Below are positions 56,301 to 64,000 of a DNA stretch of 64,000 nt, piece by piece. A program made the position numbers and the translations under genes. Numbering within the stretch: position 1 is the stretch's first letter; every line of letters starts with the position of its first letter. The stretch is from Poa pratensis (lineage: Eukaryota; Streptophyta; Magnoliopsida; Poales; Poaceae): the NCBI GenBank assembly GCA_947311845.1, contig CAMZMU010000035.1, forward strand, positions 5,618,344 through 5,682,343. The letters run 5' to 3'. The notes below the pieces were generated by a model, which worked only from the letters and a program-made list of their open reading frames with translations, had not been told where the DNA came from and searched no databases.

Positions 56301-59300
56301 CTGCTGGAGGCTACTAAGATGATCGGGCGCCCAAGATTGGTCGATGAGGACTCCCTGGCAGATCCTTTGAGCCCTGTTCGCATGTTGTTTCACTCCCAGG
56401 CGCCTTCCAAATTGCCGCCTAGCGTTTTGCTGTTTGTGGATATGGAGGGCTTCTCTATCAAGCTAAGCTTGGAGCCTATTCAGAGGGCAGGCCCCGGGCA
56501 TCCCTCGCCCCCGCCTCCTCCTCCTTCCCGTGACCAGGACCCGGAAGATGATGCTGAGGAAACTGAAGACCAAAGCATGACTGATCGCCACTGGAAACAC
56601 AAGTCCAAGGTCGGCGCGAGCAAGGCTGCTGCTGGCAAGCAATCTGCACCAAGTGACAAAGCGCCTCCCACCAATCAGCTTGGTATGGAGCAACACCTTG
56701 AGGTCCCGACTACACCGACGGATGCGAGGATTCCCCCGTCTGCACAGCCTGAGGGCTGTCCCCTGGCGAGGACCAAGACTTCTGTGGGCAGCTCCAGTGT
56801 GCCGGTGCCTGCTGCTGTGGACAGATCCACCTCCAAGCCAGTTTCAGTCCCTGCAAAATTCAAAGTTCAGCCTATTCCTATCAATCAATATGGCTCCAAC
56901 CTGCTCCAAGCTGAGATGTCCCCCCCAGCCAAGTCTCCTCTGCGCTCCTCTCCGCTTGAGATCTCGTCTGAGGGCTCACCGCCGGCCTCGCCTTCCCTGT
57001 TGAAGAGAGCTCCCCTGTCTATTCAGGACCGTGTGGCAATTGGCTGGGAATCTCCGCTGGACTGGGAATTTGAGCAGGAAACGCTGGCGGACAAGGTGGC
57101 GAAGCTGAAGAAGAAGCAAGATGGGGAGGTGGATAACCCGCCGTCAGGATCCAAGGTCACTTCTGGCAAGATCTTGAAGAAACCTTCCTCCTCGCCCAAG
57201 ACCAAGCGCGCTACCACGCTGGTGTCCCCCGTCTCGGGCACAAGGCGTAGTGAGCGTGGTTCCGGAGGAGCTGCTGAGCATATCCTGGACAAGGCGATCA
57301 AGCGCACTGCCTCGAAGAATGCAGGTACTTCGTCACCCCTCCCTCCATCCAAATTTCTGGCTTTCCATTCGTTGCCCAATTCGCACTTGCTCTCGGTGGC
57401 GCGGGATTGCGGGGTGGCGTTCGATGCAGAGGCAGGTGCTGCCTCTACTGCCCCACTTCTTTCCCTGATTCGTGCTAAGGAGGTAGCCCAGGCCAAGCTT
57501 GCGGTTGCCATAGCCAAACAGAAGGAAATTGAGGCCGATGCTGCTGCTACGCTCAAAGCCAAGGAGAAGAAGGGTTCTGAGGAGGAGCTGCATCCTCGGG
57601 CTCGAGATGACAACACCAGAGTGGTGTCTGTATCTCAGCCCGCAGCAGCGTGCGAGTCGGAGGATGTGGTGGACATTTCCACCCCGCTTGCTCTCCTTCA
57701 GAGGACGACCAGGAAACGCAGGCAGTGTGCCAGTACCCTGGGTCCTAGAACCAACCTGCGAAATACCCCAGCCCGCCAAGCACGGGTTCAGGCTGTCGTG
57801 TCTCAATGAGGTTGATGGACTGGAACTCGAGGGGCTTCCGTCGGGTGGGTCGACGGACGCAGATCAAAGAGTACCTTCGCAAAGAGAACATTGACATCAT
57901 CTTCTTACAAGAAACCATGATCCAAAACTTCTCTGACCATGAGCTGCGCAGCCTGGAATCAGGAGATACCTTTTACTGGGACTGGAAACCGGCAGATGGC
58001 CGATCCGGTGGTATGCTCCTTGGTGTCAGAGAGAGCTCGCTTGAAGTTGGCGGTCGAGATCAAGGGCAGTTTTTCCAGAGCGCGCTTCTTTACCATAGAG
58101 CGGCCAAGTTTAAATTTGAGTTTATTGGTGTTTATGGCCCGGCTGATCATGCTCGCTCGGAAGAGTTCCTAGCTGAGCTAGAGGCCAAGGTCAATAGAGC
58201 TACCCTACCAGTGGTGGTAGGAGGCGATTTTAATCTGATTAGAGGGCTGCGGACAAGAACAATGCCAACATCAACTGGCCCAGAGTTCATTTGTTCAATG
58301 ATTGTATCGCACGCCTAGCCCTGCAAGAAATCAATAGGACTGGTGCCAGATACACCTGGTCGAATAAGCAGAGAAATCCGGTCAGGAGTGTCCTTGATCG
58401 GGTTTTCATCTCTCCTGACTTTGGGTCGCAGTTTCCAATGGTGTCGCTGCTTGCACACACTAGCATTGGCTCTGACCACACCCCGTTGGTGCTGGATACA
58501 GGAGAAGAAAAGCTTAAACGATCCCAGAGGTTCTTTTTCGAAACTTGTTGGCTCTCTGCTCATGGTTTCAAGGAGCGGGTGGGCAACAAGTGGAACGAGC
58601 TGGCTGCTAACCTGACCTCCTGCAGAGGGCCAGTTGATTTTTGGCACTCTCAATCCTTGGGTCTGCGTCAATTCCTCAAGGGCTGGGGAGCCAATCAGGG
58701 CAAGCAGGACAGAGTGGCTAAAGCGTCTCTCATGGCGCAAATCCAAGCGCTGGATGGCCGTGCTGATTCCCTTGGCCTTGACGAGGAGGAGTGGGCACTT
58801 AGATATTTTCTGGAGGACAAATTAGTCCATGTTTTGGCGACTGAGGAAGAATACTGGCGCCAGCGTGGCCGCCAGAACTGGCTCCTTCAGGGGGACGCAA
58901 ACACGGCATTTTTTCATGCGTTTGCGAATGGCAGGAAACGCAAGTGTGCGATCCATTCGCTGTCCTCTGATCACGGAGACATTACGGCCCCAGATCTGAT
59001 CCAGAAGCATATCTACGAGTTCTATATGGCGCTCATGGGTGCTGACGAGCCCAAAGTGCTATCTCTCAGCACCAACTTCTGGCCGGAGTCTGCCAGAGTT
59101 AGTGTTGAAGAATCTAGGGAGCTGGCTCTTACCTTCACCATGCAGGAGCTGGAAGACTGTGTCATGAGCACTAAGTCGAACACGGCCCCAGGACCAGATG
59201 GGTTCCCGGTGGCCTTTTTCAAAACTTTCTGGCCTCTGGTGAAAGATGTTCTCCTGCACACCCTGAATGGTTTTGTGCTGGGCACGGTTGACATCTCTAG

Positions 59301-62205
59301 ACTTAACTTTGGGATCTTGTCGTTGATCCCCAAGGTTCAAGGGGCTGACAACATCAAGCAATTTAGGCCGATTGCTTTGATTAATGTGATTTTCAAGTTC
59401 TTTGCAAAGGCCTTTGCTTCCCGCTTGTCCCCGGTAGCGCACCGAGTGATCAGCTCAGCTCAGACAGCTTTCATCAAGGGAAGAAGTATCTTAGATGGCC
59501 CCGCGGCTCTCTTAGAGATCATCCATGAGCTGCAGTCTAAAGAGTTACCTGCAGTCTTGTTGAAGCTTGACTTCGAGAAGGCGTATGACAGAGTCAGTTG
59601 GGCGTTTCTTAAGGAAGTGCTAGCAAAAAAAGGTTTTGACCAGGCCTATGTGCATAGAATCATGCAATTGGTGTCGGGTGGCCAGACTGCTATTGCTATC
59701 AATGGGGAAGTTGGTCCCTATTTTAGAAATAAGAGAGGGGTTCGTCAGGGTGACCCCCTCTCGCCTTTGCTGTTTGACTTTGTGGTGGATGCCTTGGATC
59801 TGCTGCTTCATAACGCAAACAGTGCCGGCCACATTGAGGGTGTGGTCCCACATCTGATCCCGGGAGGCGTTACTCACCTCCAATATGCTGACGATACTAT
59901 TATCTTCATCAAGAATACGGAGCTGGGTATTGCAAACCTCAAGTTCATTCTCATTTGCTTTGAGCTCCTGTCTGGGATGAAGATCAATTATCACAAGAGC
60001 GAGGTGATTGTGATGGGAGGCCCGGCTGGGGAACAAGCCAGAGTGGCTAACCTCCTGAATTGCCAGGAAGGAGCGTTCCCTTTTACTTATCTGGGCTTCA
60101 CAATGGCCAACAGAAGGCTTACCATGTCTGACCATGAGCCAGTGGTGGCCAAGGTGGTTTTCGCACGGAACCTTGGCAAGGGAGGTTCTTGTCGTCGGCT
60201 GCACGACTCACCCTTGTTGATGCCTGCCTGTCTAGTTTGCCTCTCCATTCGATGGGCCTGTTTCTGCTTGCGGATGGCACGCATGCCGGGTTTGACAAGC
60301 ACAGAGGACGGTTCTTTTGGGAAGGTCAAGGTAACAAGCGCAAATACCACATGGTTGCCTGGAAAGACATTTGTAAACCCAAGGAACAGGGTGGCCTTGG
60401 GGTCACCAACACTAAGCTGCTGAATAAAGCTCTCATGGCGAAGTGGATCTGGAGGTTTTTTTCTCCAAGCGAGGAGAACAGCCTTTGGGTTAGACTTTTG
60501 CGCGCAAAATACCCTGGCTCGGTGGATTTCTTCGGCTCAAACCCGGAGGGGGGATCCTAGTTTTGGCATGCTCTTCACAAGGTGAAAGAGGCCTTTAGAT
60601 TGGGCGCTCGCTTTAGTTTGGGTAATGGTCAGTCCATTAGGTTCTGGACTGACCTTTGGCTCGGTGCTGAGCCCTTGGCCTGTAGGTTCCCAGCTCTCTT
60701 TGCCGTGTCCTCTTTGCCAAACGCTTTGGTGGCGCAGGTGCATAATGGCGAGGGATGGGTTCTCAACTTCAGACGCTGCTTTGGTTTGGAAGAACAGGAC
60801 CAATGGGGCAAGCTAGTCCTTGAGCTTGAGGGTTTAGCCCCAGGTGAGGACCGGGACAGTGTGTCTTGGGCTCTCGAACCGTCTGGGCTATTCTCTACCC
60901 ATTCCTTATATTTGAAGCTGTGCGAAAACCCAGCCCTGCCTGAGGTGTCTGAGTTCTGGGACACTTTGGTCCCGCTCAAAGTGCGGATCTTCTTGTGGCA
61001 GCTTGCTAGGGAGCGGCTGCCCTCGAATGACAAAATTAAATTGCGTCATGGCCCGTCTGACGGTTCTTGCGCCCTGTGTGGGTTGCAAGAAGACGCGTCT
61101 CACATCTTCTTCGGATGTGCTCTTCCCACCTTTGTGTGGTGTGGGATTAGAGATTTGCTGCATGTAACGTGGAATCCAGCCTGCTATGCAGATCTAGTGC
61201 AGATCCTGCAAGGCTTCACAGGCAGGGCCCGTGCGGCTCTCAGAGTCTTGTTTGCAGCTATTTGCTGGGGGTTGTGGCTTACAAGAAACTCGTATACTAT
61301 CGAACACAAATTTCCCAGGCAACCTGCTGACGTTGTGTTCAAAATCCTGACTCTTATGCAGCTCTGGCGGCCCCTGTGCAAGGACGTGGTCGGACCTTTG
61401 GTGGAGGAGCTGTTACACTTACTTAGGAGTTTGTTCAATGCTACGAACTCGCCGGCGCGCCACTCTGCTGCGGCATCTACGGCGTTGGCGCTAGCTCCTG
61501 GATAGCTTTTTGGTCGCTGGTGTTGTGTTACACCCTGAACTTGTATTTCTTGGCCTGCGTTGCCTTTATCTGGTTTGTAATCGTAAACTGGTGCCATTTC
61601 CCAGTGGATGTGGATGTTGTTGTGGCCGTTGGCTTTATTAATTTAAAGCAGGGCGCTAAGCCTTCTATCTAAAAAAAAAGGACAATGAAATAAGTTGTTG
61701 CCAATATGTGCACATCTTAATATATATTTTTCTACTAACATTCAACCAGTTCTACTGAAATCATAAGAGAATAGTCAGAAATCTAGGAGTAGCATCCTAA
61801 CCAAAACATCAGATTTGTTGCAAGTGAACTATCAGAAATAATACAGCAACACCAACATATAAAACATCGATTAGTGGCAATACTGAGTGAAACCCAGCTG
61901 TTTGTTGCGGGCAAATATGAAAAGGACACATAAAGTGTCAATAACTCATGGCACAAAACTAAACGGCAGACTACATGTATCTTTTTTTAGATAAAGACTA
62001 CATGTATCTAGTAAAACAGAGTAAATATTTGACAAGTGGATATTATTTCGTCAACTACAGTTATCTGTACCTCGAAAAGAGGTGGAACCAATGATTTGCA
62101 ACAAGCAGAGCATTCCAGCAGCTTGAGGTCTAAGGTGACAGTGATCATCCTAGCCTTCTTCGCGGCGCTGCTCCCGACCGTCCCGAACCTTTCCGTACGA
62201 GGCTT
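53357..62205 (-). CDS. SINA/SIAH-type E3 ligase split by an 8-kb intron holding a LINE (SINA locus 6)
   Basis: The first recognised coding exon, 62205-62071, reads KPRTERFGTVGSSAAKKARM.. to LECSACCKSLVPPLFE with donor GTACAG. The last exon, 54007-53357, starts after TCTGCAG with CAKGHITCFECC, then YECSLC, a SIAH finger (CSFKEYGC..H..CIHAPCYC) and a TRAF-like domain ending VYIELKK. The RING ligands are complete across the junction. The SAAKKAR stretch matches the region upstream of the RING in other copies, so the start is probably in an unresolved upstream exon. The first ATG within the exon (62148) would give 242 residues. The intron is 8063 bp; without the LINE and one duplication copy it would be about 0.75 kb. 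If splicing tolerates the insertion, the gene can still work. Confidence 0.82.
54406..57809 (+). pseudogene. LINE ORF1 (zinc knuckles and DUF4283-like domain), one frameshift
   Basis: The ATG at 54406 (20 nt into the element) opens MTVATSAPTPQGDCPG. A disordered, Gly/Arg/Ser-rich part and a charged segment (RYELELRERLEDREERRRYN, about 55381-55440) follow. Near 55690-55710 the frame changes. The new frame has two CCHC knuckles, CFHCGQEGHYQSTC and CTVCDVDGHTTGMC, then a DUF4283-like region (ANENKLTVQLLAEDMKMLVG, DWDWQVRQISETDFVVVFPN). A long Ser/Pro-rich tail ends at 57809. Expected role: RNA binding and packaging of the LINE transcript. Confidence 0.85.
57806..61505 (+). pseudogene. LINE ORF2: endonuclease, reverse transcriptase, zf-RVT (indels and one stop)
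   Basis: The start ATG overlaps the ORF1 stop (ATGA). Endonuclease: LMDWNSRGFRRVGR, IIFLQETMIQ, VVVGGDFNLIRG, then a frameshift near 58245-58250, RYTWSNKQRNP and GSDHTPLVLD. RT (about 59150-60150): [47 protein letters not shown] and QYADDTIIF. A second frameshift lies near 60180-60200, a TAG at 60558-60560 (before FWHAL), then zf-RVT (CALCGLQEDASHIFFGCALP) and the end at 61505. It shows the standard plant L1 domain order. Confidence 0.9.
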
Positions 62206-62950
62206 CTGTAGATAGGTCCCAGCAAAATACAAAGTTATTGATCAACACAGGACAAAGCAATAGCACAACCAAACAGAAAAGAAAAGCATGTACGGTCGAT
62301 GTTTCAGGTATTCCAGTGCCCTACAGAATCGCTATCTGATACAGGACACTGCCAAAATGTTTCCAGCAAAATGCAAAGTTAATGCCGAACACAAGGATCG
62401 TTCTCTCAGAGATTTCAAGGTTCTCTAGATGTTAAGATCGAAATTTTGATACAGGCCATTACTAAATTCTTCAATTAGCAAGCCAAGATTATCCTCGACC
62501 AAACCATGGAAATCAGCATTCCCGCGATAATGTTTGCAAAATCGCTTCAAACTGGGTCCCTATTATGCAAAGACAAAGCTTACCCCAAACCCTAACTAAA
62601 CCTCCTGCCCGCCGCTCTCTCTCAACGCTTAGTGGCGAGCTGCGTGCCACCCATCCTCCTCCTCCGCCGCCTACACCAACAGCGGTACCAGCAATGCCTA
62701 CAACTATTCCGATCCGCCGTCAAGCCACCGCCTAGACAACCCTGGTGAACCCGTCGCCGGCATCCCAAAATCAAGCCGCACATTCACCAAACACGACCAG
62801 TTTTATAACGCCAGATATGAAGTCCTGACATTACGCATGAACCCCCATTCTACTCCGCACGCAGTGGATTGTGGGGGCGGTGCTAAAAGATAATTTGGGC
62901 ATGGATCAGAGGAAGAAATATATGGGGTGGGTGAGTCACCCTGATCATGG
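62206..62950. other. Probable 5' region of SINA 6
   Basis: On the minus strand a GGTTTGGG/GTAAGC donor-like site (about 62583) and GC-rich sequence to about 62770 suggest a 5' UTR exon with a short upstream ORF starting ATGGGTGGC. No ATG exon in phase with the exon at 62205 could be established. Confidence 0.4.
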
Positions 62951-64000
62951 TGGATGATCAATCTCCCGCTCGGTTCATCTACATCTGAATCCCGTCGAGC
63001 TCTCTAGGATAGTTTTTCGTAGCAGCAGTTTTCGACGGAATATGGCCTCTGTCGGTCTAACTTTTTATACTATTACTAGTGGAGTACTGTATTTTGACTG
63101 AAAAGATAATTTCGACTGTCTTATTAATTATTTGTTTTTTTTCTAGCAGAAAAGATATTAATCGTATTAGTCTCTTGATTCACGGTTCTAAGTGGGCCCA
63201 ACTTAGCTGTAGCATGTAGGATCTTTTCATTAATTTCCCGCGGCTAAAAGTAGAAAGCTGTCAATTGAATTTTAATTGGCTCGTTTAGAGTATCTTAAAC
63301 CTATGGCCGACCCCAAAATGTTCCGGTCTTGCACCAGTCAGCCCCTGAAATTACACCACTTAAATCCATTCACTAGATCTCAATCAACAACACGGAACAT
63401 ATGCAACACAAACGATTGCAAAATTTTCATCGGACAATTTTTGACGTGTGGATCAGCGCAAGCTCTCTGAGGCCACAGTTAGCTAATCCCCATTGGAGCG
63501 GCGTGGAGTCAGAAGGGTCCCCAAATAGCTACCAATGGCATACTGTAATCTCCCTCGTTCATCCTCTTACTAGGAGTGCCACGAACCACTATGGTTTGTA
63601 CTTGAAGACGGCAACTAACCTTTACAAACATGGTTGGGATACGGCTCCAAAATTTAATTCCCCAAGGCTCCCAAAACATCGGGACGACCAATTCCACCTA
63701 AGATTCCAATGAATCGAAGAGAAACAAGTTCTATAATGGAAGGAAGGGGAAATAAATTTTGTTCGGTGAAAGTGTAGATCTAGATCTTGTCACCCGAATC
63801 TACAAGGGCATGAGGTATGGTAGGCTAGGATGAGAGATCTAGGCAAGCAAAGCTAATCAACAATGGTGTAGACATGAAGTCAAGTCGTAGACATTACCTA
63901 GGGAAGAACATGTCTATATATATGTCCCCTTAAAAACTAGTTGCTTTAGGAAACTTACCTTGATGCATCCGGCCTGGTGAAATATGTCGGTTGGGTGCAT
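62951..64000. other. Intergenic right edge; no gene seen
   Basis: AT-rich sequence with short ORFs only. No element ends, RNA genes or exons could be supported before the window ends. Confidence 0.4.

Larger units (their letters stand above)
54387..61679 (+). mobile_element. Nearly full-length L1-type LINE in the intron of SINA 6
   Basis: A 13-bp duplication GGACAATGAAATA (54374-54386 and 61680-61692; up to 15 bp if A bases are counted) and a short A run at 61671-61679 bound a 7.3-kb element, inserted antisense to SINA 6. It has a complete ORF1-ORF2 layout with ATGA overlap at 57806-57809. One frameshift in ORF1, two in ORF2 and one TAG stop make it inactive as read, though all are single-base changes. 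Confidence 0.95.

Noticed and set aside
57023..57616. Antisense ORF of 197 codons in the LINE
   Set aside because: It is the reverse of a biased coding frame in ORF1 and has no recognisable motif.
1..64000. tRNA and rRNA genes
   Set aside because: I saw no cloverleaf-like sequence with A and B box motifs and no rRNA segment, though a short tRNA could be missed by eye.

Overview
This window looks like a grass nuclear chromosome, most likely a large Pooideae/Triticeae-type genome (wheat, barley, rye or Aegilops). The evidence is deeply nested transposons, Stowaway MITEs with CTCCCTCCG-type ends, Gypsy, CACTA, Harbinger, Helitron and L1-type elements typical of grasses, introns with GT..AG borders, and GC-rich grass exons. 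The species is inferred, not proven.

The host-gene theme is a cluster of SINA/SIAH-type RING E3 ubiquitin ligase loci sharing one architecture: a short first coding exon that ends inside the RING finger at P-P-V-F-Q (or a variant), a phase-0 intron, and a second exon starting with the third RING cysteine. Six loci are visible: intact genes at 90-1182, 21523-22555 and 41776-42701 (all minus); a frameshifted copy at 25872-27029 (minus); a truncated, RING-damaged copy at 48120-48623 (plus); and a copy at 53357-62205 (minus) whose RING is split by an intron of about 8 kb containing a nearly complete LINE. Two other host genes are recognisable. A complete four-exon TFIIE beta subunit gene lies at 50542-51723 (minus). 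A member of a grass-expanded family of unknown function lies at 43232-46953 (minus), with its second exon broken by a LINE insertion.

Layout from left to right: SINA 1; a Harbinger-like element carrying an aldehyde-oxidase gene fragment (2054-3145); a fragment of a Harbinger transposase gene (about 4000-4650); a second Harbinger-like element with a GC-rich ORF (5133-6768); a Helitron of about 14 kb (6795-21149) that holds a Gypsy LTR retrotransposon (7056-13255), a degenerate Rep/helicase gene, and a second Helitron in reverse orientation (15031-17568); SINA 2; a poly(A) retroelement without recognisable coding sequence (22870-23973); frameshifted SINA 3; a Tourist MITE; a Harbinger remnant; a LINE (about 29970-41136) interrupted by a CACTA element (30781-33236) and a probable 4.5-kb solo LTR (36078-40584); SINA 4; the LINE-broken gene; SINA 5; a 0.6-kb tandem duplication; TFIIE beta; and SINA 6 with its intronic LINE.

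The observations I rate highest are: (1) a row of six 21-nt inverted repeats at about 40-nt spacing in the Gypsy element whose arms show compensatory changes, suggesting a selected RNA structure; (2) the CACTA element carrying a gene-like ORF with two ubiquitin-interacting-motif-like segments; (3) the SINA cluster and its decay; and (4) the nested, oppositely oriented Helitrons. All exon borders and family calls come from reading the sequence by eye. No database or transcript evidence was available.
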